Assembly (NCBI GenBank): GCA_021158805.1
Contig: JAGGTZ010000106.1
Coordinates: forward strand, 1-5,008
Length of the DNA: 5,008 nt
Reading direction: 5' to 3'
Source of the DNA: Thermoproteota archaeon
GTDB taxonomy: Archaea > Korarchaeota > Korarchaeia > Korarchaeales > Korarchaeaceae
Below, one piece after another: positions 1-5,008 of this stretch; the first letter of the stretch is position 1; every line of letters starts with the position of its first letter. The notes under the pieces were generated by a model, which saw only the letters and a list, made by a program, of their open reading frames with translations, was not told where the DNA came from and made no database searches. The position numbers and the translations under genes were made by a program.

Positions 1-24
1 ATCTGTGCTAGCACTAACTAACCC

Positions 25-1698
25 CTAAATGGAGAGCAGGAGAAACACGACCTGTGGTAGCAACGCTAAGGATAGTAGATATCTATACATCGCACCGAAC
101 TTCATTAGCAGAGTTAATCCCATCATTAGCTCCTCACCCATGAACTTAACCTCCTTTCTCCCCCTCAGATACTTAGGTTCTTTGACATCGACCTGATTTT
201 CTAGAGAGTTCCTAATCAATTCGGAGATGTAGCTAGCATACTGCCTTATACACTCCTCATCATCGCCGCACTCAACCCCAACTGGATTGAATGTAATCTT
301 CGTAGAGAGGACCTCGTGCGTATCGGTTGTTGCGATCACGACAGTTGTTTCCTTAGGAGCCTGTCTAACGATCTCATCTCTCAGGGAAGGTAACATATTG
401 TTACCATCTATAGAGACGTAGGAAATGGACCAATTGTCAGTAGAGATGCTTAGGACCCTTATTCCCCCAGCTCCTAGACTTGGCCAGTTGGTATGTCCAT
501 AGGAATATCCTACTCTTACTAGATTCTGGCATTTTCCGGCTAAAGCCTCCTTTCCCAATTCTACTAACGAATTCACAAGCTCCTTACCTATTTCCGTACT
601 AGGGAGTGCTATCTGGTAGTGATCCCTCTCTATGGAATCATGTCTATCGATCACAGATACTGGAGAACCTAACTTATCCTCGACCAGCTCTTCTATTTTA
701 TGGGGGATATCCTCAAAGCTTCCTAAAGGTCTTCCAGATACAGTAAAGAGGATGGTCTCACCAATTCTCTGTGCAGTTATCTCAAAGCTTCCTGTACTTC
801 TGTGGATGGGTTCTCCAATGCAACAAGGTTTCGTTCTTGTGATTTCTCTGGAGATGTGATCTATAAATTCCCTCAAATAACGTCTTGATGCTAAATTTCT
901 CTCATGAGAGCATCCTCTTCTCAAGAATAAGGGGTATAACCCCATAGACTCTAAATTATGTAGGATCTCTGCAGGGGCGTTAAAACTTCCTATCTTGAAA
1001 GGCCCGGGATGAAGATCTGCTGTTATTAGGATATATCTTCCTAGCTGTAAGATGTCATATGATATCACACCTTCTATACCTCTTTCTTCCATAGATTCCT
1101 CTAAGCGGCTTTCCTTACTTTCAAGAGCTAGCTCAGCTAGGGCTTTCACACTATCAAAACCCTTCAGCCCTATAATTGGATATGAGAGCTTTTCTATGAC
1201 TTTGCTCACCAAATAAGCCGAAATAATTCCTGTTAGCGAGGAAACTATTGAGAACATCATGAATCTACCGCTAAAAAGAACTATCAATGATGCAGTTACT
1301 AGAGGATTAATCTCAGACCTCAAATCATCTCCAAGTGACCAAGATATCAGGGAATTCAGAAGAACGGATGTATAGGAAAATGATATGTATGGCACTTCTA
1401 ATGGCTCTAAAAAAGATCCAAGGGCTAATGGGAGTAGTATAAAGAAGCACGCCCACAAGGTCCTTCTTATCGTAAGATACGGGGCACTCCTCCAAAGAAG
1501 GAGAAAGTTCGTTACTGTGAGAAAGGCAGTAACCTCTAGATAACTTACAACCTTATATCCTATTTTCCATGATTCCATCCAGATTATAGGCAATAAGATG
1601 GCTAAGATTATGGAAGATAGAGCGGCGTAGATCCCAGGAAGTGTAAAGAGTTCTTTAGTACTCTCGGTAGCAACACATAATGCATTATTATACCGCAC
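25..1698 (-). CDS. DUF2070 family archaeal membrane protein
   Basis: Uncharacterised archaeal integral membrane protein, recognised as DUF2070 from its layout and motifs; the biochemical role is unknown. Numbering from the GTG at 1698 (557 aa): about five to seven hydrophobic segments lie within residues 20-168, then a soluble region of roughly 350 residues, then a hydrophobic C-terminus (about 526-557). The soluble region holds D228-L-H-P-G-P-F, a CSHERN stretch (H265, E266), D351-R-H-D354, D431-G-N-N and D459-T-H-E462. These acidic/His clusters suggest metal binding or hydrolysis, which is inference. The frame stays open to a GTG at 1797 (590 aa), but I prefer 1698 because GAGGTG at 1712-1707 sits 8 nt before it and the extra N-terminus would run through the inverted repeat at 1763-1782. 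It is divergent from the Lrp-like gene, which may regulate it. Family assignment is fairly sure; the start is moderately sure. Confidence 0.88.
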   Translation of the reverse strand: MRYNNALCVATESTKELFTLPGIYAALSSIILAILLPIIWMESWKIGYKVVSYLEVTAFLTVTNFLLLWRSAPYLTIRRTLWACFFILLPLALGSFLEPLEVPYISFSYTSVLLNSLISWSLGDDLRSEINPLVTASLIVLFSGRFMMFSIVSSLTGIISAYLVSKVIEKLSYPIIGLKGFDSVKALAELALESKESRLEESMEERGIEGVISYDILQLGRYILITADLHPGPFKIGSFNAPAEILHNLESMGLYPLFLRRGCSHERNLASRRYLREFIDHISREITRTKPCCIGEPIHRSTGSFEITAQRIGETILFTVSGRPLGSFEDIPHKIEELVEDKLGSPVSVIDRHDSIERDHYQIALPSTEIGKELVNSLVELGKEALAGKCQNLVRVGYSYGHTNWPSLGAGGIRVLSISTDNWSISYVSIDGNNMLPSLRDEIVRQAPKETTVVIATTDTHEVLSTKITFNPVGVECGDDEECIRQYASYISELIRNSLENQVDVKEPKYLRGRKEVKFMGEELMMGLTLLMKFGAMYRYLLSLALLPQVVFLLLSI

Positions 1699-1706
1699 TT
1701 CTATAA

Positions 1707-1712
1707 CACCTC
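1707..1712 (-). promoter_or_regulatory. Shine-Dalgarno site deciding the DUF2070 start
   Basis: GAGGTG on the minus strand, 8 nt upstream of a GTG codon at 1698. It matches the SD form seen elsewhere in the window and supports the shorter 557-residue protein over the 590-residue open frame that begins at 1797. Confidence 0.6.
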
Positions 1713-1729
1713 TCACCATAAAATGCAAA

Positions 1730-1739
1730 CTTTTTATTT
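1730..1739 (+). promoter_or_regulatory. Alternative TATA-like element for the Lrp-family gene
   Basis: CTTTTTATTT is a T/A-rich, TATA-like stretch. If used on the plus strand, transcription would start near 1760, immediately before the inverted repeat, leaving a leader of about 50 nt. It competes with the TAATAT in the repeat spacer as the core promoter, and the sequence alone cannot choose between them. Confidence 0.25.
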
Positions 1740-1762
1740 CTTGACCTGCCAAATCGAAATAA

Positions 1763-1782
1763 GGAGTCAGTAATATGACTCC
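1763..1782. promoter_or_regulatory. Inverted repeat, probable Lrp-type operator
   Basis: Perfect inverted repeat GGAGTCA-N6-TGACTCC with an AT-rich spacer (GTAATA), lying in the 115-bp gap between the divergent DUF2070 and Lrp/AsnC-family genes. Lrp-family dimers typically bind short dyads near their own promoters, so autoregulation is the natural reading, with possible control of DUF2070 too. The spacer TAATAT could itself be the TATA element of the regulator gene: a start site about 26 nt downstream would fall near 1799, just before the SD at 1801-1806. The repeat is seen directly; its role is inferred. Confidence 0.55.
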
Positions 1783-1800
1783 ATGATGGGACGGCACTGT

Positions 1801-1806
1801 GGGGTG
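1801..1806 (+). promoter_or_regulatory. Shine-Dalgarno site deciding the Lrp-family start
   Basis: GGGGTG lies 7 nt before the ATG at 1814. It favours that start over the in-frame GTG at 1799, which would add only five residues and would overlap the SD. Confidence 0.6.
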
Positions 1807-1813
1807 TTATCCT

Positions 1814-2314
1814 ATGCCTAGAGTAAAAGGAATTACCGCGAAAGAGATCGAGATACTGAGGAAACTGGTGGAGAATGGGAGAGTAACTTACACCCAAATA
1901 GCTAGAGAACTGGGTATGAGCCCTGCCGGTGTGATGAAGAAAGTGCGAAAGCTGGAAGAGCTTGGTATAATAAAGGGATACACGGCACTTGTTGAGCACG
2001 CTAAACTCGGCAAGGGAAACAAATATATAATTCTCCTTGAGACAGAGCCCGGCAAGCATACAGATGTCGCAAGAAAAGTAGTAGAACTCCTAGGTAACTC
2101 TGTATTAGAGGTCCATGAAATCACAGGACAATACGATGTTGTGCTCAAGGTGATAGCTGGAAACCAATCTGAACTTAATAACATACTGAGGAAAATACAG
2201 AGTATACCCGGACTAAGAGACACAAACACATCTCTCGTACTCGATACTGTTAAGGAGAGACCGTCAGTCGTACCCGACGAGATCCCCGGGATCACTACTA
2301 AGAAGAAGTCATAA
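1814..2314 (+). CDS. Lrp/AsnC family transcriptional regulator
   Basis: DNA-binding regulator of 166 aa, near the usual size for the family. Residues 7-58 form the winged helix-turn-helix: TQIARELGMS (27-36) leads into a recognition helix (about 36-47, PAGVMKKVRKLEEL), followed by GIIKGYTA, the typical start of the wing and linker. Residues about 68-146 form the RAM (AsnC ligand-binding) domain, with the characteristic ITGQYDVVLKV stretch (103-113) whose GxYD motif is common in the effector pocket. Such proteins form dimers to octamers and answer to amino acids or related ligands; the ligand here cannot be read from sequence. A Pro/Lys-rich tail of about 18 residues follows the domain and ends in KKKS. 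The inverted repeat upstream suggests autoregulation. The stop overlaps the convergent nuclease-like gene. The family is certain, the target genes unknown. Confidence 0.93.
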   Translation: MPRVKGITAKEIEILRKLVENGRVTYTQIARELGMSPAGVMKKVRKLEELGIIKGYTALVEHAKLGKGNKYIILLETEPGKHTDVARKVVELLGNSVLEVHEITGQYDVVLKVIAGNQSELNNILRKIQSIPGLRDTNTSLVLDTVKERPSVVPDEIPGITTKKKS

Positions 2315-3235
2315 TTCTACCCAGTTTCCTCCTAGAGGTTGCGCGTCCAATCCCCATTTTTTTAGCCAATTAGCTAATTCTCTCCTGAAACCGTAGACCG
2401 TAAATATCTTAGTGGGACTAGAGCTCACTGCTATATTCACTAGGCCATCAAAATCAGCGTGGGCGCTAAGGGGGAAGTCTCCTCTCCTCTTGGAGAATAA
2501 AGCCCAACCAGTCACTCTTGCCTTATCCTCTCCCACGGCCCTATGTGTAACTAAAACATGTGGACCATCACTATGTTTAGTGAACTTCAGGTTGAACCTC
2601 TCCTTGAACGCCTCGCTGACCTTGGCTACTGGCTCAGAGACAACTACCTCTAGATTGGTATATCTGTTAAGGAGAGCAATTATTTCTTGGGATTTACCCA
2701 CCAAGTATGCTTCTATAACGGGGGATCTTCCACTGGAGACCTCTTCTATGGCCCACTTAGCTATATGAATTCTAATTTTCTGAGGATCGGGAAAACGGTA
2801 TTTAGGATTCCCATATGTGGATTCTAGTATCAGGACATCCACCTCAGGGACCCTAGCTGGGCTCTCCACAGTAAGTCCTCCGTAGGGGTTGATGTCTCCA
2901 GTATAGAATAGAGATACATCATCACAAACTATTAGGAAGCCAGAGGATCCAAATATGTGCCCGGCGGGATATGGGTATACATCAAATGTACCCAAGCTTG
3001 TTCTCTCGCCGTAATGCACTATCTCTACATTGTCAGCACCATATCTAGACCTTAAAATAGAGGCAGTTCCCTCCGTGGCATAGATTTTCCCTCTAGGGTT
3101 CTTTATATCTCTTGGTACGTGATCAGAATGGGCATGTGAAATCAAAGAAGGTATATCCACTTGAGTTTTAATGGGATCAAGCAAAATTCTCTTCCCGCAA
3201 TCTAGTTCTATCCCATTTCCAAGTCTTATCCTCAT
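2309..3235 (-). CDS. Metallo-beta-lactamase-fold exonuclease-like protein (COG1236-like)
   Basis: Predicted zinc-dependent nuclease of the metallo-beta-lactamase superfamily, similar to the short archaeal relatives of the mRNA 3'-end processing factor/YSH1 group and of ligase-associated exonucleases. Numbered from the ATG at 3235 (308 aa): the metal-binding HAHSDH signature is at 34-39, PAGHIFGSSG carries H93, YTGDIN carries D114, ESTYG (E138) matches beta-CASP motif A, and LSAHADF (H259) matches motif B. At motif C, where His or Val is usual (VHG), the sequence reads VYGF (Y281). The protein is much shorter than CPSF-type beta-CASP nucleases, with only a reduced cap region between E138 and H259. 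An in-frame GTG at 3244 is an alternative start, but a TATA-like element 25-26 bp upstream of the ATG suggests a leaderless mRNA beginning at 3235. Fold and metal site are sure; DNA versus RNA substrate is open. Confidence 0.88.
   Translation of the reverse strand: MRIRLGNGIELDCGKRILLDPIKTQVDIPSLISHAHSDHVPRDIKNPRGKIYATEGTASILRSRYGADNVEIVHYGERTSLGTFDVYPYPAGHIFGSSGFLIVCDDVSLFYTGDINPYGGLTVESPARVPEVDVLILESTYGNPKYRFPDPQKIRIHIAKWAIEEVSSGRSPVIEAYLVGKSQEIIALLNRYTNLEVVVSEPVAKVSEAFKERFNLKFTKHSDGPHVLVTHRAVGEDKARVTGWALFSKRRGDFPLSAHADFDGLVNIAVSSSPTKIFTVYGFRRELANWLKKWGLDAQPLGGNWVEL
2357..2363 (+). terminator. Possible oligo-T terminator for the Lrp-family gene
   Basis: A run of seven T residues on the plus strand, about 42 nt past the Lrp-family stop, after a C-rich stretch. 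Archaeal RNA polymerase can terminate at T-runs without a hairpin. The run lies inside the convergent gene, where it is read as two Lys codons, so it could also be mere coding sequence. Confidence 0.3.
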
Positions 3236-3254
3236 CCACCTCACAGACCACTAC

Positions 3255-3265
3255 AAATTTATTAG
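3255..3265. promoter_or_regulatory. Shared TATA-like element of a divergent promoter
   Basis: AAATTTATTAG (CTAATAAATTT on the minus strand) is the only strongly AT-rich block between the nuclease-like gene and the Sec61-beta gene. Read on the minus strand its centre is about 25-26 bp from the ATG at 3235, the usual archaeal TATA-to-start distance, suggesting leaderless transcription. Read on the plus strand it would place a start near 3287, a few bases before the Sec61-beta ATG at 3293. One element may serve both directions, or two overlapping ones may be present. Confidence 0.4.
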
Positions 3266-3292
3266 TATAGGTCGTATCATCAGGGGAGCATT

Positions 3293-3451
3293 ATGCCAAA
3301 GAAGAGGGACAAGAGCTTCATGCCCATGTCCGTTGCTGGTATACTAACATTCAGTACAGAGGAGGCTGGTGGACTTAAAGTCCCTAAATGGTTCCCCGTA
3401 TTCCTCTCAGTGATGACTGGAATCGCGGTAATAGCCCTACACCTCTTGTAA
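3293..3451 (+). CDS. secG: Preprotein translocase subunit Sec61-beta (SecG)
   Basis: Small subunit of the SecYE-beta protein-conducting channel in the cytoplasmic membrane. It is 52 aa, the normal size for archaeal Sec61-beta. A basic N-terminus (MPKKRDKSF) is followed by the family stretch SVAGILTFSTEEAGGLKVPKW (about 13-33), which sits on the cytoplasmic side, then a single C-terminal membrane anchor (about 34-52: FPVFLSVMTGIAVIALHLL), the tail-anchored topology expected. A GGGGAG at 3283-3288 stands 4 nt before the ATG, a little close for an SD, so a nearly leaderless mRNA is also possible. It is the first gene of the plus-strand run; the MazG-like gene begins 4-10 nt after its stop. Identification rests on the conserved core and topology and is firm despite the small size. 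Confidence 0.92.
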   Translation: MPKKRDKSFMPMSVAGILTFSTEEAGGLKVPKWFPVFLSVMTGIAVIALHLL

Positions 3452-3461
3452 GGTAATGCCA

Positions 3462-3752
3462 ATGAGGATCTCTGAGGCACAAAAACTGATTAGGGAGATA
3501 TACGGGGAGAGAGATAGGAAAAGAGGTATTGTCAAGACAGCTCTGCATTTAGGGGAAGAACTAGGAGAGCTGTTCCATGCACTCAGGACTAATAATGTAG
3601 ATAACTTAAGAGAAGAGTTTGCTGATGTGCTGGCCTGGCTCTTAAGCTTATCAGATCTTATTTCAGTTGATTTGGAGGATGCCTTCATTACTAGATATGG
3701 TGAAGGCTGTCCTAAGTGTAGGTCAATTCCTTGTAAATGTCCAGAGGTGTGA
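3462..3752 (+). CDS. MazG-like nucleotide pyrophosphohydrolase with C-terminal Cys cluster
   Basis: Member of the all-alpha NTP pyrophosphohydrolase (MazG/dUTPase-like) superfamily, expected to cleave a nucleoside triphosphate to the monophosphate and pyrophosphate using Mg2+, probably as pool sanitation. From the ATG at 3462 (96 aa) the Mg-binding pattern is visible: EELGEL (32-37, ExxE) and EEFADV (51-56, ExxD), preceded by the usual N-terminal helix ISEAQKLIREIY and DRKRG. After the helical core a tail carries C83-x2-C86-x4-C91-x-C93, likely a small zinc-binding knuckle. Another ATG at 3456 would add two residues; I chose 3462 because AAGGT at 3450-3454 then has a 7-nt spacing. Its last codons, GAG GTG TGA, also contain the SD of the next gene, indicating translational coupling. 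The natural nucleotide substrate is not readable from sequence. Confidence 0.87.
   Translation: MRISEAQKLIREIYGERDRKRGIVKTALHLGEELGELFHALRTNNVDNLREEFADVLAWLLSLSDLISVDLEDAFITRYGEGCPKCRSIPCKCPEV
3744..3749 (+). promoter_or_regulatory. Shine-Dalgarno site deciding the phosphoribosyltransferase start
   Basis: GAGGTG, built from the last two sense codons of the MazG-like gene, is 5 nt before the ATG at 3755. This argues against the earlier in-frame ATG at 3737, which would place the SD inside the coding region and add six residues. Confidence 0.7.
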
Positions 3753-3754
3753 AC

Positions 3755-4333
3755 ATGAAATTCCTCCATATAAGCCCTGAAGAAGCCCTGATATCCGCAA
3801 AGGACCTTGCAGATAAGATAAGAGCCTCAGGTTTTCAACCGGATACCATAGTAGCAATTCTCCGAGGAGGAGTGGTCATAGCTAGGTTACTCAGCGATTT
3901 TTTAGATGTGAGAGACATAAGGAGCATAAGGGTCATCCACTACGATGCACTCGAGGTAAAGGAACGCGCTGTAGTCGTTGAGCCACTTCCCACTAGGGTG
4001 GATGGGAAAAAGGTCCTAATAGTGGATGATGTAGCTGATACTGGTGAGAGCCTAATAGTTGCTAAGGAACATATACTTGAGAGAGGGGCTTCTGAAGTGA
4101 AGGTAGCAACTATGCACTACAAACCTTGGAGTAAAATAGAGCCGGATTTCTACTATGAGAAAACAGATGCATGGGTAATATACTTCTGGGAATACGCTGA
4201 AACTGTAAGGTACTTCTTCAAAAAGTTCCCAGAGGAAGGTAAGACGCATGAAGATATTGTCGATACGCTTAAGGAAGTAGGGGTTCCTGAGGAAGTCATA
4301 AGGTGGGTCATCGAAAATGAAGGGTATATATGA
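3755..4333 (+). CDS. Purine-type phosphoribosyltransferase (COG2236-like)
   Basis: Type I phosphoribosyltransferase of 192 aa, which joins a nucleobase to PRPP to give a nucleoside monophosphate. The PRPP loop is clear: VLIVDDVADTGES at 87-99, with the two Asp residues and the TG turn. ILRGG (35-39) is the usual PPi-binding loop, and the flexible-loop region lies around 62-81. MHYKPWS (120-126) and the aromatic block DAWVIYFWEYAET (138-150) resemble the base-binding hood of archaeal and bacterial xanthine/guanine/hypoxanthine enzymes, so purine salvage is likely; the exact base is inference. A helical C-terminal extension of about 40 residues follows. The gene starts 2 nt after the MazG-like stop, and its last 17 nt overlap glyS. 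Enzyme class is firm, base preference uncertain. Confidence 0.88.
   Translation: MKFLHISPEEALISAKDLADKIRASGFQPDTIVAILRGGVVIARLLSDFLDVRDIRSIRVIHYDALEVKERAVVVEPLPTRVDGKKVLIVDDVADTGESLIVAKEHILERGASEVKVATMHYKPWSKIEPDFYYEKTDAWVIYFWEYAETVRYFFKKFPEEGKTHEDIVDTLKEVGVPEEVIRWVIENEGYI
4301..4306 (+). promoter_or_regulatory. Probable Shine-Dalgarno site of glyS
   Basis: AGGTGG inside the 3' end of the phosphoribosyltransferase gene, 10 nt before the glyS ATG at 4317. It supports the overlapping start and coupled translation. Confidence 0.5.
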
Positions 4334-5008
4334 TAAAGTAATAGACTTAGCAACGAGGAGGGGGTTCTTCTGGCCCTCATCTAGAGACATATATGCGGGA
4401 GCCCCCGCAGGTTTCTATGTATATGGACCACTAGGCCTTAGAATGAAGGAGAAAATAATATCCTTATGGAGAAGGAAGATAATAATCCCAGAGGGAGTCC
4501 ATGAGATAGAAACACCCAATGTACTACCATTAAAGGTATTTGAAGCTTCAGGACACCTAGAACACTTCTTTGATAAGCTAGTAGAATGCAGGAGATGCCA
4601 CTCTAGATATAGGGTAGATAAGCTAATAGAAGAGGCATTAGGAATTACTGAGAACCTAGAGGGATTGTCTGACGATAATCTCCTTAAGCTAATCTACGAT
4701 AACGAGATAAAGTGCCCCAAGTGCGGTGCACTAAACTGGACCGATATCAAGAAGTTCAATCTGATGTTCACTATATCAGTAGGAGCGGAAACGGATGAAC
4801 CTAATGCTGCGCTGAGACCTGAGACAACGCAGGGCAGTGTAGTAGAGTTTAGGAAGTCGTTCATGGTTATGAGAGGTAAACTCCCCTTCGCTCTCGCTCA
4901 GGTTGGGAGAGTGTTTAGGAATGAGATCTCACCTAGAAGGGCACTGATAAGGATGAGAGAGTTCCAACAACTGGAGGTTCATATATTCTTTGACCCAGAG
5001 GATCCAGA
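4317..5008 (+). CDS. glyS: Glycyl-tRNA synthetase, archaeal/eukaryotic alpha2 type (5' part)
   Basis: Class II synthetase that charges tRNA-Gly with glycine in the cytoplasm. Only the first 230 residues are present; the window edge truncates the gene. The N-terminus KVIDLATRRGFFWPSSRDIYAGAPAGFYVYGPLG (7-40) is typical of the alpha2 GlyRS. Residues 57-89 cover the motif 1 region (PEGVHEIETPNVLP, ASGHLEHFFDKLVEC). A four-Cys site, C91-x2-C94 and C133-x2-C136, flanks a helical insert. RPETTQG (167-173) and motif 2, GRVFRNEISPR (197-207), followed by REFQQLE (214-220), form the ATP/glycine site. The ATG at 4317 overlaps the phosphoribosyltransferase gene by 17 nt and has AGGTGG upstream. All 19 Arg codons are AGA or AGG. 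The rest of the catalytic core, motif 3 and the anticodon-binding domain must lie beyond the window. Confidence 0.96.
   Translation, partial: MKGIYDKVIDLATRRGFFWPSSRDIYAGAPAGFYVYGPLGLRMKEKIISLWRRKIIIPEGVHEIETPNVLPLKVFEASGHLEHFFDKLVECRRCHSRYRVDKLIEEALGITENLEGLSDDNLLKLIYDNEIKCPKCGALNWTDIKKFNLMFTISVGAETDEPNAALRPETTQGSVVEFRKSFMVMRGKLPFALAQVGRVFRNEISPRRALIRMREFQQLEVHIFFDPEDP

Noticed and set aside
712..793. Direct repeat of 13 bases (CTCAAAGCTTCCT at 712-724 and 781-793)
   Set aside because: Both copies lie in frame in the DUF2070 gene and encode the same short GSFE peptide; only two copies exist, so this is most likely chance or a minor internal duplication, not a mobile or CRISPR repeat.
632..859. 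Plus-strand open frame of 75 codons inside the DUF2070 gene
   Set aside because: It lies opposite a clear conserved gene, has no SD and shows no recognisable protein features; it is an antisense shadow.
1688..2059. Minus-strand open frame of 123 codons across the divergent region and the Lrp-family gene
   Set aside because: It crosses both the control region and the start of a well-supported regulator gene, and its translation resembles no family I know.
2279..2293. Imperfect dyad GATCC-CCG-GGATC near the 3' end of the Lrp-family gene
   Set aside because: The arms are only 5 bp, it lies inside coding sequence and no T-run follows directly, so it is not convincing as a terminator or operator.
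3437..3769. Minus-strand open frame of 110 codons opposite the MazG-like gene
   Set aside because: The plus strand encodes an intact MazG-like protein with its Mg-binding motifs; the antisense frame is a by-product of its codon use.
4052..4390. Minus-strand open frames (112 and 75 codons) opposite the phosphoribosyltransferase and glyS
   Set aside because: They are antisense to two strongly conserved genes with intact motifs, and have no start signal of their own.
1..5008. CRISPR array, tRNA or rRNA genes, transposon ends, toxin-antitoxin pair
   Set aside because: I saw no regularly spaced repeats, no cloverleaf-like segment, no transposase or terminal inverted repeats, and no small toxin-like gene. 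The MazG-like gene is a housekeeping pyrophosphohydrolase with no mazEF partner nearby.

Overview
The window is a compact stretch of archaeal chromosome. Archaeal origin follows from the gene set: a Sec61-beta (SecG-type) membrane protein, a DUF2070 membrane protein, an archaeal-type glycyl-tRNA synthetase and an archaeal Lrp/AsnC regulator. Shine-Dalgarno (SD) sites of the GAGGTG type and TATA-like elements fit as well. Arginine is written largely with AGA/AGG (all 19 Arg codons of the glyS fragment) and ATA is common for isoleucine, a pattern frequent in thermophilic archaea. I cannot name a genus. A Thermoproteota- or Korarchaeota-like organism is my guess, not a result.

Layout. (1) 25-1698, minus strand: a DUF2070 polytopic membrane protein with a large soluble domain rich in Asp/His motifs. 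(2) 1699-1813: a divergent control region with a perfect 7+7 bp inverted repeat. (3) 1814-2314, plus strand: an Lrp/AsnC-family regulator. (4) 2309-3235, minus strand: a metallo-beta-lactamase-fold nuclease-like protein whose 3' end overlaps that of the regulator by 6 bp. (5) 3236-3292: a short divergent promoter region. (6) 3293 to the right edge, plus strand: a tightly packed run of four genes, Sec61-beta, a MazG-like nucleotide pyrophosphohydrolase, a purine-type phosphoribosyltransferase and glycyl-tRNA synthetase (truncated by the window edge). Gaps in this run are 10 nt, 2 nt and a 17-nt overlap, so it is almost certainly one operon.

How the parts may work together. The plus-strand operon joins protein export (Sec61-beta), nucleotide housekeeping (MazG-like), nucleobase salvage (phosphoribosyltransferase) and translation (GlyRS). 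This looks like a growth-linked housekeeping cluster. The Lrp-like regulator probably binds the inverted repeat beside its own start and may control both itself and the divergent DUF2070 gene. I see no rRNA, tRNA, CRISPR array, insertion sequence or phage-like gene. No stretch longer than about 115 bp lacks a gene. I found no clearly new multi-gene system. The best leads are the Asp/His-rich soluble domain of the uncharacterised DUF2070 protein and the operator-like repeat in front of it.
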